NCBI RefSeq assembly: GCF_001274875.1
Contig: NZ_CP010899.1
Span: forward strand, 620,001-684,000
Source of the DNA: Spiroplasma kunkelii CR2-3x
Lineage (GTDB): Bacteria; Bacillota_I; Bacilli_A; Mycoplasmatales; Mycoplasmataceae
DNA: 64,000 bases
Direction: 5' to 3'
Shown here piece after piece: positions 52,514-64,000 of the stretch. The notes under the pieces are model-generated. The model worked only from the letters and a program-made list of their open reading frames with translations, did no database searches and was not told the DNA's origin. How positions within the stretch are numbered: position 1 is the stretch's first letter; each line of letters starts with the position of its first letter. Position numbers and translations under genes: made by a program.

Positions 52514-52750
52514 CTAACTATACAATGTTTTTGAAACAATAAACCCAACAATATATAAACTCGATATTGTTAACATTAACGGATGACTAAACAAAACTGC
52601 CATTCTACCAAATAATCAAATCAACCAAGTATCAGAATTATATAAATCCATAATAATATTTTTTGCTGATGTAAGTTGATTAATAATAACAGTAATAAAA
52701 CCAGTTCCAAATATAGCGATTGCCGCCACCAATAAAACTAATTTAATCAT
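52514..52750 (-). CDS. Two-helix membrane protein, copy D
   Basis: 78 aa, same place and length as 15969-16205: helix near the N-terminus ([20 protein letters not shown]) and one near the C-terminus. Stop/start overlap with the upstream gene; AGGAG at its end serves the attachment gene. Confidence 0.6.
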
Positions 52751-53154
52751 TATTTATGCATTCTCCTATATCCTTGTTCTCTTGTTTTTGCTTGTTTTGC
52801 TAAACTTGATAATTGTTTTTTATTACGATTAATTTTAAATTGTTTACGCTCTTTAATATGTTTTCGCATACCTTGTTTAGTATCAAAAACACCACGAGCA
52901 GTAGCAGAATAAATATTTGACACCCCCATTTGTACTGTTGAACCTAAATTATTATACTGTGTTGATGTGCCGTGAATTGCATAAATAGATAACTTAATAA
53001 CCATAAAAAAGATTAAAAAATAAGCAATTGACGTATTTGTCATCGGTAACTTTGTATTTCAAATTACATCAAAAATAAACAAAAATATATCAAAAACAAA
53101 ACTAAAAATCTTGTCTCAATTACTATTATTATTTTCAACTAATAAATTAATCAT
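52750..53154 (-). CDS. Membrane protein with basic tail, copy D
   Basis: 134 aa. Hydrophobic helix ([19 protein letters not shown]), then the conserved basic tail ([28 protein letters not shown]). Homologue of 15534-15953; tail more conserved than the rest. Overlaps the Zot-like gene end. Confidence 0.6.
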
Positions 53155-54160
53155 CTTTACTATTTCCTTTCTCTTTTTTAGGTTTTAAATTCTTTTTCAA
53201 AATATCAATATCAAATAACTCCAATCGTTCTTTAACACTTAATTTTGTAATTTCTGACCAATAATATTCTTTTTTATTAACAATTTCATTATTTTTTAAA
53301 TCACGCACAAATTTTAATCATTGACTATCATACTTATTGGCAAATTCAAGCGGAATAATTATTTTAAAAAACCGAATTCCTAATCCAACATCCGACTTAT
53401 GTTTTACTCGTTTACCTTCTGCTGTTCGTTCTACTGATTTTGTTTTTCAAATTTCATAATCTGTTATATCTTGAAAAATTCCAATTCGCATAATAAAGAA
53501 ACGATTAAAAAAATTAAATCCCTTTTTAGCAACAAGTTTTTTCAATGAAATTGGAATAATAATTCCACTTGCTAACTGGCGAATATTATTTCAAATCATA
53601 CCCTCACGCTGAGCACTAAACAACGCACGATTACCAAAATGTCTCGCTAAAACAATTCACGGTATTTTACCACTATGAACTTTTTTCTCATCGTGAGGAC
53701 TAGTTCCATCAATATACAAATAACTTTCATCAAATAAAATAACACTATCATCGGGTGGAACTGGTTTTGTTCCATCGGTAAAATCTAAATTTTTAAATGT
53801 TAAAACTTTTACTTTATCATCTTCCAACGGATAATTACTATAAATTTTATCTGTCAATAATTTCATAGTTTGCAATAAATAATTTAAAAGTAATGTTTTA
53901 CCGGTACCTAACTTTCGAATAATAACTGATAACATATTATCTCAAATAAACTGAACTAAACAAAAAGTATTTAACTGATAAAAAATATTTTTTCATAATC
54001 ATCACACAAAATAAACATATTGTAAAGCAAATAATATTCAAAATACTAAACCAACACAGTACAAAGAAATTATCCAAAATAATAAATCAATTAAACTAAA
54101 TAAAATCATTGAACCACTAATATAACAATAATTTTTAAAGAAAAATATAAACTTTTTCAT
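53147..54160 (-). CDS. Zot/pI-like assembly ATPase, copy D
   Basis: 337 aa. N-terminal membrane helices, then Walker A with KLGTGKT where copy B has ALGTGKT (the first Gly of the P-loop consensus is replaced by Arg in IRKLGTGK), Walker B VILFDESYLY. C-terminal part FKIIIPLEFANKYDSQWLKF matches copy B. Virion extrusion motor. Reads intact. Confidence 0.75.
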
Positions 54161-54363
54161 TATTTAAAATACCTAACTATCTTAAAAACCATTCACAAGA
54201 AAAACCAAGTTAATAACAAAATAACAATTCAAATACCAACCATTAAAGTTAAATATTCATTTTGAGTTAAATTTCACATTGTAATACTTTCAATATTTGT
54301 TTTATCTATAAACAAAAATATATGAATAAAAAACTCTTTTAATTTAATTCAATCATTTTGCAT
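54160..54363 (-). CDS. 67-aa membrane protein, copy D
   Basis: Homologue of 14315-14524: soluble N-terminus, hydrophobic helix (LMVGIWIVILLLTWFFLWMV), basic end. TAATG overlap with the Zot-like gene. Confidence 0.55.
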
Positions 54364-54370
54364 TTTTAAA

Positions 54371-54440
54371 AACTCCACATTTTTTGAATAAGTTTAAAAA
54401 ACATTCCAAAAAACAAAACAATAAATAACACAAACGATAT
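54371..54440 (-). pseudogene. C-terminal scar of 52-aa membrane protein
   Basis: VLFIVLFFGMFFKLIQKMWS corresponds to the end of 14157-14315. Cut at 54440 where unrelated phage sequence begins: the left breakpoint of copy D. Confidence 0.5.
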
Positions 54441-54722
54441 AACATATAAAAACTATGGTTTTTATGATAAAAAAACAAATTTAAGAAGATTTAAAGAAGC
54501 ACTCTTAATTGTCGGAAGAGTAAACAGAAAAACCGCCCTTGCTTCTGTAATCGCTTTAAAAAGTTTAATTTTAGATAATGAAGCAAATGCCGAACTTTAT
54601 TCTATTGCAACCAAACGAGATTAAGCAAAAAGAGTTTACTAAGAAATGCGGCGAATGATTTTTATTAATCCTAACTTAAATAAAATTTTAAAAGTTAAGC
54701 GCGATAAAATGAAGTAGCAATG
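54441..54722 (+). pseudogene. Terminase_1-type large terminase fragment
   Basis: RKTALASVIALKSLILDNEA then AELYSIATKRD-stop-AKRVY-stop-EMRRMIFINPNL. This is the ATPase region of HK97/P22-type large terminases, a different family from 3677-5137. Two TAA stops make it dead, so a second tailed-phage type once inserted here. Confidence 0.65.
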
Positions 54723-54804
54723 ATGGAAAAGCGGGACATTTATGATGTTATGCGAACAGCAACTGCAAAAAGAAAAGATTATTTAATGTTATTAATAACA
54801 ACCA

Positions 54805-54978
54805 ATGGATCTAGTTCAACCCGAAGATTTTCGTATTGTAACAATTGATTCAACAAGAAAGGTTTGAGGTATTTTTCAAAAATCATATGCTGTTTTTTAT
54901 TGAAATGAGCAAAATAAAATTCCTAATGAAGAATCTAATCCTGAATTAAAAAATTTAGAATATGAACATAATAAATAA
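54805..54978 (+). CDS. Small ORF, possible phage remnant
   Basis: 57 aa: MDLVQPEDFRIVTIDSTRKV then WGIFQKSYAVFYWNEQNK and an acidic end. No good RBS. Could be the 3' end of a host or phage gene; unrecognised. Confidence 0.35.
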
Positions 54979-55202
54979 TTAATAAAAATAGTATATAAGA
55001 AAAGGAAAAATTTAAATTTTTCCTTTTCTTATATTAAATTGGTAAAAATAAGTATATTTTTTATTATTAACTTAAAAATATTGCTAATTTAAAATAATTA
55101 TGATAGAGTGAATATTGTAAATGATTTTAAAAATATTAATATTATTTTTAAAATAAATGACTTTAATTAAACTAATTAAATAATAAGAAAGAAAATTTTG
55201 AT

Positions 55203-55520
55203 ATGGGGTTTACATCAGAAATTAAAGAAAGTTTAAAAAAAACTTATAAATCAATCAAAAAAGGAATTAATTCATTTTTAAAGAAACTTGGTTTTAACAA
55301 AAAAGATGCAGCTGAATTTACAGATCATTTGCTTAAAGAAGGCGGAAAAGAAATCGCAAAACGACAAGCAATGACAAAAAAACAAGCCCAAATTCATAAC
55401 CAAGTTCGTGCACAATCTCCAGAAATTAACCAAGAAGTTTTTACAAACTTTATGGATGTTATGAATGAATTACATGAAAAAACAAAAGAAAAAAATGAAG
55501 AACAATCATATGATAGATAA
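55203..55520 (+). CDS. Paralogue of the 26-aa repeat protein, without repeats
   Basis: 105 aa. N-terminal MGFTSEIKESLKKTYKSIKK and C-terminal EEQSYDR align with the two ends of 21662-22261, but the repeat block is absent. The ~130-nt upstream region is also similar (ATGACTTTAATTAA and poly-A/T segments). RBS AAGAAAG. Function unknown. Confidence 0.6.
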   Translation: MGFTSEIKESLKKTYKSIKKGINSFLKKLGFNKKDAAEFTDHLLKEGGKEIAKRQAMTKKQAQIHNQVRAQSPEINQEVFTNFMDVMNELHEKTKEKNEEQSYDR

Positions 55521-55573
55521 TTCATATGATAGATAATTTGAAAAATTATCCATTGTTTACTATAAGTTACCTT

Positions 55574-55606
55574 AACAATCTAGATATAATCTAGATTTTT
55601 TTAATT
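55574..55606. terminator. Terminator
   Basis: AATCTAGAT-ATA-ATCTAGATT followed by T7; shared by the converging genes. Confidence 0.8.
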
Positions 55607-55632
55607 TTTAGACTATATCAAACATCCAGTTC

Positions 55633-56943
55633 TTATTTTTTGTAAATAATATTGTCACGATGTCAATATTTATATTTTTTAGATTTATTAATTTTTGCAG
55701 TTATTACTTTTGCTACAATTCATAAAACACCATCAATATCAAGCAATAAAATTGTTTTCTGACCATTATTCAATTTAACCATCGAATAGCGTTTGTTTTG
55801 TTTGTTTCAAATTAATGATAAAACTTTATAAATGACATGGTCAGTTGCATAAGCAACTAATTGAAAGAATATTAATAAAATTATTAAACTAAACATTAAA
55901 TCAGTTAAGTAATGTGTTCTTGAAAGAATTTGCATAAATGCCATCATTGCAATATTTGCAATAAAAAATCCAAATATGAATCATTTTCAGCAAGTAATCT
56001 TTTGTTTACGTTTTTCATTCATGAAATATAACAAAAAACCATAAACAGGCATTGATGATGAATTCATGTGACCAGATGGAAATGCCTTATTACTTCAGTG
56101 ATGCGTTCCTTCCCCTACTTTTCTTAATAAGAAAGCTCAGTATTCAGCTTTAAAACCTTGAATTTGTCACCAATCTAAATATTCAGCATTAATAACATTA
56201 GTTGGTTTTTTTGTTCAACTATCTGGTAAATGGTCAATAACATATTGATAATCAACATGGACTCAATATGGTCGTCCAAAGAAAATTTTTAAAAGTGGAT
56301 CAAAAGTAATACCAAAAAGCGCAAACACTACAAATATTTTTAAGGCATCAATTCAATAATTATTAGTTAATAAATCATCTCGTTTTGAAAATTTAACTCT
56401 TAAAAATCAAGCAATCCCTCCCATTAATATAACTTCAATACTAATTTGAATTGTCATTGCAACGATTGTGCTTGTTCTATCAAGACCAAATCAATAATCT
56501 CTTCCTTTACCACCAAAAGCAGAAAATGTTAATTGCTGATAAATAATTCAACTAATAATTAAGGTAAATAAAATTATAAATAAAGCATAAACAATAATAA
56601 TGATAATTCCTAAGAATTTAAATTTTGATTTATATTTTATATTTAAACTTTCTAATAAAATCCCTATTCCTGCAAACATAAATGGAACGGTCATTGTATA
56701 AGCTAGTTTATCTCAAAATAAACTTAATCAACTGACAACACCATTATCATTTAAATCACCAATTTCTTTTGCAATTTGGCGGTCTCAAATACTTCCTACA
56801 ATAAAAAGTGTTATAACAACAGTTAAGGCAATAATTTTTAATATTTTAAAAACAAATTTGTTCTTACTATCTTTGTTCATAAATGAAGAACCGTCAACAT
56901 AGAACTTTTGTTTGGTGTCTCTTGTAAAATTTCACATCTTCAT
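55633..56943 (-). CDS. PAP2-family phosphatase, integral membrane
   Basis: 436 aa with several hydrophobic helices. Catalytic signature in order: KIFFGRP, FPSGH, SRTHYLTD, as in type 2 phosphatidic acid phosphatases (substrates lipid phosphates). N-terminal helices add to the usual core, and a ~60-aa soluble C-terminal segment follows. Single gene with terminator. Starts MKMWNF; second in-frame ATG two codons on. Confidence 0.85.
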
Positions 56944-57001
56944 AAAATAATTATATCATAATAAAAAGCAAAAACTTGATAAATAAAAAAATTTTTTTAA
57001 A

Positions 57002-57831
57002 TAAAACATTTTTAACTTGGGGAAGAAATTCTGCTAGTTGTTCTTTTGATAATACTTTGGTAAAAAGATGTTCACAAATCCCATTATCGGTAACTGTCAT
57101 TGTTGTTGTATTAGCAATTTTTTTTTAATTCTAAGACACTATTCCCCATCGCAACAGTATAACCAATAATTTTAGCAAGTTCAAGATCATTATAATTATC
57201 CCCATAAAAAAATTGTTGTGGATCATACCCTTTTAAAGCACATAATTTTTTAAAAGCATGACTCTTATTAATATTTAATGCTTGAATATCAAACAAATCT
57301 TTTTGAGAGAAAACACCATCAGCTGCAGCTTTAAAAAAATGATAAATCGTTTGGACTTGATCTAATTCAGTTGATGAATTAAAAGGGAATAAAATTTTTA
57401 AAACTTCAATTTCCATCATTATCTAATTGGGCATTATACTTTACCATAAAAGCAATCCTACCAGATTCAGGATGACCATAAACCATATTAGCAGTATAAA
57501 CAATATGAACAACATTTGCTGCAATGGCCTTTGTTAACACGGCAAGAGCTAATGCTTGTGGTAAAGATTGTTGATATAATATTTCATTTGTTAAACTGTC
57601 ACGAATTAACGCCCCATTACAGGAAATAATTAGTGTTTTAATTTTTAATTTTGCAAAATATTCTTTTGCCATTAAGTCTAATCGTCCTTAAGCTAAAAAC
57701 AAGTAATAATCACTAGCTAGTTGATATGTTTGTAGTGCTTAATATGTTTCAGGATTAATTATATAACCTTTCCCTGCAATTGTGTCATCTAAATTAGTAA
57801 TTACATAAGGATATTTTTTAACAAGATTCAT
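57002..57831 (-). pseudogene. Cof-type HAD hydrolase, decayed
   Basis: MNLVKKYPYVITNLDDTIAG (motif I with Asn replacing the first Asp), then stops at 57739 and 57690, ISCNGALI, a frameshift near 57420, and NINKSHAFKKLCALKGYDPQ plus FFYGDNYNDLELAKIIGY (motif IV). A poly-A run near 57123 causes another shift. Clearly a Cof/HAD phosphatase gene in decay. Confidence 0.85.
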
Positions 57832-57874
57832 AATCTTTTATTTCCTTTCTACTTATCTACTTTTAATTATAAAA

Positions 57875-58951
57875 CTAAATAAACTGTTTTCGTAGTGTAA
57901 TTTTAATGTTTTGATGGGTTCCAACCATTATTTTTTGACCACTTTGCCCTTTAAAACTAATTCATCCTAAGCCAGCAATAAAGAGCGAATAATTACCTAG
58001 TTCCTTAATTTCGATCATTCGTTCATTTCATTCTTGATAATCTTGTAATCTAACAACAGCAGTTGGTAGATGCTGGGTAAAATAATAATCTTTATTACTT
58101 AATTTGGTACGGTGTAATTTCAAATTGTTATTTTTATAAAAATGAAAACTTGTTTTTAAACCCATCAGATATGAAAAACTAGCTAATTCTTCATAAAAAA
58201 TTGTTTGCTCTGCAGACAATTGAAATGTAATTGGTTTTAATAATTGTTTAGTAAGCATATTTTTATTATTTTCGGCAAGATATGGAAGCAGACTATGCTT
58301 ATTAATAATACCAGGAGTATCATAAACTTTCTGTCTCGTTCCCAAATTAACAACAATTTTATCTAATGTTGTTGCAAGGTTATTCGAAACAGTAATTTTT
58401 TGTTTTTTGTTAATTAACTTAATTAAACTATTTAATAATGTACTTTTTCCTGTATTAGAACTACCAACAAAAACAAGATCATTATCTTGGCGCTTAATAT
58501 ATCGTCATAATTCATCTAAACCATAATTTTTTAAACCACTCACTAAAATAATATCTTCTATTTTTGAAAAAAGCACTGAATTTCGAAAAAGTTCACTAAT
58601 ATAAGTAATAATTTTATTAGCATTAATTAATTTATTTACTAAATCAATTTTATTAATAATTAAAGTTACTTTATTATTTTGTAATAGTTGTTCTAATTCC
58701 AAATTCCGTGTTCCATCCAAATCATAAACATCTAAAACATAAAAATAATGTCAATTCAAATGATAATCTTGCCGTAACTTTGCAAGAAAATCAATTGCTG
58801 TTATATTATAAGTAACTAGTTCATTATAATGAGTTAACCGAAAACAACGATAACAATAATCTTGCGTTAATGTTTCCACATATCCAAGATTGTTTGGGGT
58901 TGTAGTTTGTAAAATAACCCCACAACCAGGGCACTTCTTATAAGATATCAT
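57875..58951 (-). CDS. yqeH: Ribosome-biogenesis GTPase YqeH
   Basis: 358 aa. N-terminal zinc finger (CPGCG and CYRC), then circularly permuted G motifs: G4 NKID, G1 GSSNTGKS, G3 DTPG. The family helps 30S subunit assembly. Overlaps yqeG by 14 nt, a common Firmicute pair. Intact, with Trp as TGA. Confidence 0.93.
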
Positions 58952-59534
58952 AGTCTAATCCATATTCTCCTTCATCAAAGAAACCTTTATGTAAAATATT
59001 TTTTTGAGCTAACCGTTTATAAAGTAAATTTTCTAATAAACGCATTAATCTGTTTGATTCATTAACACCTGTTACTGGGACAACTAAAATGCTTTCCATG
59101 TGGGCTCGATTAGCGAATAAAACATCCGTAATTAATTGATCACCAACCATAATCATTTCATGAGGATTAGTATTAAATTGCCGTGAAATCACACGAAAAT
59201 ATTTTAATAATGGTTTTTTAGCATTTCAATAATAATGTTCAATACCCGCTTTTTGTGCAAACCGTTCAACTCGTTTTCGGGCATTATTTGATACTAACAC
59301 AAAAATCATCCCTAATTCCTTGATCTTTTGAATTAAATTTAAATTATCAGTATTCGGAATACCACGGTAAAATGGGGTTAAAGTATTATCTAAATCACAA
59401 ATAAAGACTTTAATTCCATGTTTTTTTAATGATTCAAGATTAATTTTATTAACATTTTTCACATAAATGGATGGTTTAAAATAATTTAGTAATAAATTGC
59501 GATTCTTTTTTTTACCAAAAATATTCTTTGCCAT
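58938..59534 (-). CDS. yqeG: HAD-family phosphatase YqeG
   Basis: 198 aa. Motif I FICDLDNTL, motif II VLVSNN, motif III Lys in NAKKP, motif IV VGDQLITDV. YqeG-type phosphatases precede yqeH in many Firmicutes; physiological substrate unclear. Intact. Confidence 0.9.
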
Positions 59535-59628
59535 TATTTAAAACCCTCATTTCTTGCTATTATTTAATTATATCAATTTTCAATAAAAAAGATTATTTTT
59601 TTCTATAAATCATAACCTTTTAGCATCT

Positions 59629-61602
59629 TTAATTCATTATAATTTTACTAATAAAATACTTATTATTATGTAATTCAACAGTAATTGTAATAGTTTTATC
59701 ATTAATTTGATATTCAAAAACATTATACATTGGTTGTGCTAGAACAGTAACATCTATTTTAGCAATCGTCTTTTGCATTTCTTGTAAAATAACATTTTGA
59801 CTTTTATTAAAATCAGTAAGATATTTTGTTAAAGTTGTAAAAACACCATTGATTCCTTTGATGTTTTCTAAAATAGAATTTAAATAAAATAAGGGACTAT
59901 TGTCAATAATTATCTTATCTTTAAATCCTAATATTTCTAAAAAACAATCTGGGTTTAATAAGGCATCACGCAAAAGTCATGACTGATTCGTAGTTGGTGT
60001 TAAAAACTGGTCAAATAGATGATAAACATCTTTTGCATCAATAAATACTGGTTCATTTATTGATGCGGTTATTTCTTTACAAACTTCAACAATACTTTTA
60101 TGTTTAATAAAATTAGTTAATTCGTTATTTGGTAATCAATTTTGTAATGGTTCTGTAAAAACCATTTTTAAATTTTTAATTTTTGAAACAGATGAATTTG
60201 GTAATAACATTGTCAAAATATCACCTAAGATATCACCGTGATATAATTCCAAGAATAAATCATTAACCGCATTTTGATTATCAACAATTTTGGTGATAAT
60301 TGGTTTTAAATTTGCTGGTAAGTTTTTTTCAACTAATGAGTTTGTTAAAAAAGTAACCATATCATTTAATGTTTCACCAGCCGCGATTGTATTAATTAAA
60401 TCTCATACTAAATTTCCTGTATAACCTTTTGTTCCAAATAAATCAAGGGGTTGATAAATATTAATGATAACTTTACCAAAAGCGGATAACCCAGCTGGTG
60501 TTAAATCTTCTGTTACTAAAAAGGAAAGATTTTTTCAAAGCATCGGACTAATTTGATGATGTTCAGAACTTTGCAATAAAATGGCCATTAATGTTTGTAA
60601 TCTCTTCCCGGTTGAATCTCCTAATCATTGTGATAAATTCCGCATAATTTGTTGTAAATCTATTTTTGAATCAAGTTGATAAGAAGCCGAGCGAACTCTG
60701 ACAATATCATTTCATGTCACATCTTGATTTGCATCAAATTGTTGTAAATAATTTAGGACAATGCGACTAAACCGAATGACTTCACTAATTGCTGTCAAAT
60801 TATTAATTAGATTAAATTTAAAATTAATTTTTTGTTGCATTATTTCGACAATTGTTGTTCCAAAGGTCTTAAACGCTGTTGTATAGTTGTATGCTGTTGC
60901 TTGTAAATTTGTTTTATTTTTATAGTCAAATCGTCCTGACTTCCCTGTTAATTCATTGACAGCATTAACAAGACCAATCATTCCCGATGTCAAGGATTCT
61001 TGATAAGTCATTCCTTGGTAAATTGAATCATCAAAAGCATTAAGTAAAGAAATTAATGTTTCTTGGTCAAGAATATCACTTGCAAATTTTAAAATTGTTG
61101 GTGATAAGAACTCATTTAATAAATGACCGTTTGCAATTAATGTTAATAAACCATGTAATCCTTTTTTAGTAAAAATATTAAAAATTTGTGAACCTCATTG
61201 AGCAACATTTGAAATCATTTTATTTGCTTGTTCTGGTTTAAAAAAATTGGTTAAGTTTAAATTTGTTTTTAAATCGCTTTTTAAATAAGCATTCCCATAA
61301 TATCGACTAAATAATTCAGAATAGCGATTATATTCTTGAAAGTTTTCTTGTTGGGCTGGTTGTGTTGGTAAGTCTTTTAAATACATTGGTTGAGCAAACT
61401 GATACATTAAATAATTAAAATCATATTTATGTTGATCACTAATGTAAGCCATTTTGGCAACTTGACTATTTAAGGCATCTAAACTTGGTTGATAATGTCT
61501 TAATGGTGGAGCATTACTTTCAGGATTAAGACACCCAATTGTTGGGGCAACTGAAGTTGTTAGTAATGTCAAACTCCCTAAATACGCTAATAACTTTTTC
61601 AT
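59629..61602 (-). CDS. Large lipoprotein
   Basis: 657 aa in one frame (TGA Trp at several points). Signal MKKLLAYLGSLTLLTTSVAP with lipobox TIGC (Cys 24). The mature part is helical, with repeated LL/NxL motifs, no recognised domain. Starts 7 nt after the GDSL gene, so the two form an operon of surface proteins. Confidence 0.75.
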
Positions 61603-61609
61603 GTTAAGT

Positions 61610-62734
61610 TCACTCCTTTACAGTTTGATAATAATGTTCCATTGCTAACTGATGAACTTCTCTTGTTGGATGAACAATGTCAAAAAAGAAATAATCATCA
61701 ACATTAGCATTGAATGGTAATGCTGGATTACGTTGCGCATTTAACTTTTCTTCTTCAATAATTTTCATAAAATCTAAATCTAATCCTGATCTAAAATTAA
61801 CTGTTACATTGCCCTGCGGATGACGCGTTTTAAATTCTGTCATTAAAACAGGTAAATTATCAAATAGTCCTCAATTTCGAATTGCATTATTGTAATAGCT
61901 ATTTGCTAACTCAATCATTTTTGTTACACGAGAATGAAATTCGGTTGCTATATTATTTGCACGTTTTTTTAAATTCTCATCCGAATCTTGGTTATTGTTA
62001 TTATAACGTGGAATTATACTGACATTTGGTGCATCAGAAAATAATATTTTTCGAACCCCATTATTTAATAAGGTAAATAATGCTATTTTAATTCGTTCAA
62101 CACTTTGTTGCATCATTTGTAACTCCACCTGCGGATTTGTTGTATCAATAATTTGAAACAAATCATTGCCTCCTATTTCAAATAAAACTAAGTCTGTAGA
62201 ACGCAATTTGTGCTGGGTAACTAATGCTTGAGCTTGTTTTTCAATTGTAACACGATTTAATAATACCCCTGCTGTTCCTGCAACATCTGCAGCAGTTGCC
62301 CCAGCAATTGCATAATTGCGTCCAAAATCACTATCACGATCATTTGGAATTCCTGGTTTAATTTCATCAAAACCAAGTTTATCATTTAATAAAACAGCTA
62401 CTGTATTTCCATTTGTAAAACTGCCATTTTGATAATTTTCTAAATCACTTGGATCATCAGTTCCAATTTTAATATCTAATTTAAAACTATTTTTTATTAG
62501 TTTTTCAATTCCATGCGAATCACTTAAACTATCCCCTAAAATATAATAATTTGTAAATTGTAAATTACTTTTTGCATCATCAATTGCTTTTGATTTATCA
62601 ATATCTTTTCCAATTAATAATAACGAATCATCAGCATTGAGATGTCAGCCTTGTTCAATCGTACAACTCGTAACCATATTAGTACTCCCTGTTGTTACAT
62701 TCAAAACAGCAAGTAAAGTAAAAAATCTTTTCAT
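61610..62734 (-). CDS. GDSL-type lipase/esterase lipoprotein
   Basis: 374 aa. Signal with lipobox VTSC (Cys about 24). Block I YILGDSLSD contains the nucleophile Ser, block III GGNDL the oxyanion residues, block V DIVHPT the catalytic Asp/His. Likely a surface esterase acting on host or own lipids. RBS AAAGGAG. Operon with the large lipoprotein. Confidence 0.88.
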
Positions 62735-62952
62735 ATTTTTTCTCCTTTATTAATTCTTTTTTCTAATAATAATAATTATAAAAATAATTGGTCCAATGAT
62801 AACTAATAAAAATGGTCACATTAAAATAAAAACAGTGTCCCTACTCTGATATCAATGGGTTATATCAATGGGTTAGTTGTCAACAAATCAATTGGAACCT
62901 ATCTTGTTAATAATAAAGTTTGATTTTTAAATATGCAATTAAAAAATCTTGC

Positions 62953-63461
62953 TTATGCTGCACTAAACATTTGTTTAATCCCACCACTTTTAAACATTCA
63001 TTGAGTGCCAGTATTAACATACCAATACGAATGAAATTTAAATGCAACTGTTTTATCAAATTCAATTAAATCAAGCCCAACATTATATAAATCAATATTT
63101 TCGTGTTTTTTGATGGTTGGTCCCCAGTGATTATAAATCATGTCTAGGCAAACTGTAAATACTTTTGTTTGATTGTTTCATTTTCATCTGGTTTTTCATA
63201 AAAATTTAACGATGATAAAATATCAGCTTCATATGATGTTTTTAAAACAGTATTAGTTAGCGTTTCATAAATTTTAATCTTACTATTTATTACAAACTTT
63301 CCCTGTGGAAATGCTCGTTGAATTTGAGTTTTTAAACTATTAATAAATTTATAAACTATTAATAAATTTAACCCAATTCCTATAATTAAAAAAATACTAA
63401 GAACTACGCTTAAAATTCCTAGTCAAATAAACTTCATTTTCTTTGAAAGATTGTTTAACAT
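62953..63461 (-). pseudogene. Membrane-anchored hypothetical protein, frameshifted
   Basis: MLNNLSKKMKFIWLGILSVV helix, then an extracellular-looking part to FYEKPDENETIKQKY. The frame stops near 63143; the continuing frame reads LDMIYNHWGPTIKKHENIDL and ends SGGIKQMFSAA at 62953. A ~19-bp tandem duplication lies at about 63337-63375. Unrecognised. Confidence 0.5.
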
Positions 63462-63559
63462 TATATTTTTCCCTTCTAATTTATAATTATTTTAAAACTA
63501 TTAAATTATTTTCATTGAACCCAGTTAATTATATTATAACGAAATAATTGCCAAAAAAA

Positions 63560-63647
63560 AAATTCTATTTTGTTAATTTAACTTCTTTATTAAAATAATC
63601 CATTGTAATGCCGACTAAAGCACAGGCATCGTGTACGATGAAGCGGC
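63560..63647 (-). pseudogene. Possible gene tail
   Basis: CRFIVHDACALVGITMDYFN then KEVKLTK and stop. Slightly GC-richer than surroundings. Too short to assign. Confidence 0.25.
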
Positions 63648-63649
63648 AA

Positions 63650-63682
63650 AAAAAGCAACTCTTGTTAGAGTTGTTTTTTATT
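63650..63682. terminator. Terminator
   Basis: AACTCT-TGTT-AGAGTT with A-run before and T-run after; usable in both directions. Confidence 0.75.
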
Positions 63683-63729
63683 TGAAATAAAAAACAACTC
63701 CTAAAAGGGGGTAATGATAATTAAACAAC

Positions 63730-64000
63730 AAAAAAATATGTGATGTTAATGATTGTTATCAGGTAATATCATTCATTACAGAAGAATTTTTATCAAATAA
63801 AGTTTTATGAACTTGTGAAAAACATAAAGGTAATAATTCATTACAATAATCAACAATATACCTTTTTAAACTTTCAAGATTACAAGTATTAATTGTTATT
63901 TTATTTTGATAATCACAAATAGCAAACTCTAAATCACTTAAATCTTTTGTTGAAATTGATCACTTTCTTCTCTTCAATCAATAACTAATTTATATTTATT
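63730..64000 (-). pseudogene. Diverged terL fragment at window edge
   Basis: KYKLVIDWREESDQF, then in another frame KDLSDLEFAICDYQNKITIN and SLKRYIVDYCNELLPL. This aligns with terL 140-210 (FAIEWREEADQLTQEDISEL and SLGRYIIKYCNEIMPF), showing a related but distinct phage. Frameshifted; continues beyond the window. Confidence 0.7.

Noticed and set aside
63560-63647. Nicotinamidase-like C-terminus (HDACALVGITMD)
   Set aside because: Only ~28 residues remain and the similarity is too weak to name a family.

Overview
The window is AT-rich mollicute DNA that reads correctly only when UGA is Trp (genetic code 4): hisS, aspS, photolyase, portal and terminase genes all contain in-frame TGA at Trp positions. 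Several virus blocks resemble SpV1-type filamentous plectroviruses, known mainly from Spiroplasma. The best guess is therefore a Spiroplasma chromosome of the citri group. I assign no species.

Layout. (1) 1-1190: left fragment of an SpV1-like virus ending in a broken rep gene. (2) 1190-3150: fragment of a second plectrovirus type (small ORFs, coat-like protein) cut by an IS30-family element. (3) 3347-12057: part of a tailed phage, with small and large terminase, portal, a 1009-aa structural protein, a lipoprotein, scaffold-like and truncated capsid-like genes. (4) 12058-19731: an almost complete SpV1-like virus (copy B) from ssDNA-binding-like protein to an HUH-type Rep. (5) 19740-23412: accessory genes, including a pentapeptide protein, a RuvC-like remnant and two tandem-repeat proteins. 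(6) 23640-26550: a decayed plectrovirus (copy C) with a second Rep lineage and an inverted 3' end of the attachment gene, then an HNH remnant. (7) 26701-32200: a host gene, another copy of the second plectrovirus type, DUF1351/RecT remnants, and inverted fragments of terminase, IS30 and a second IS. (8) 32340-46500: mainly host genes (T-box, hisS-aspS, UPF0154, ulaA remnant, photolyase, membrane/SEC-C cluster) with viral crumbs. (9) 47047-55520: phage fragments, a complete IS3/IS481-like element and plectrovirus copy D on the minus strand with a convergent lipoprotein gene. (10) 55600-63500: host genes (PAP2 phosphatase, decayed HAD hydrolase, yqeG-yqeH, GDSL lipoprotein operon). (11) 63730-64000: another terminase fragment.

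Most interesting points. First, a free-standing lipoprotein (49798-50283) carries a domain essentially identical (250 of 251 nt by eye) to an internal domain of the neighbouring viral attachment protein; this suggests a receptor-blocking superinfection-exclusion factor. Related exported proteins sit in the tailed phage and beside the attachment gene in copy B. Second, two unrelated phage genes each contain a long poly-G run at which a -1 shift opens a substantially longer protein. Third, hairpins before and after rep genes share a loop sequence that changes together between virus lineages, as expected for Rep-recognised origin sites. Many genes here are broken, and the island is a mosaic of recombined virus pieces.
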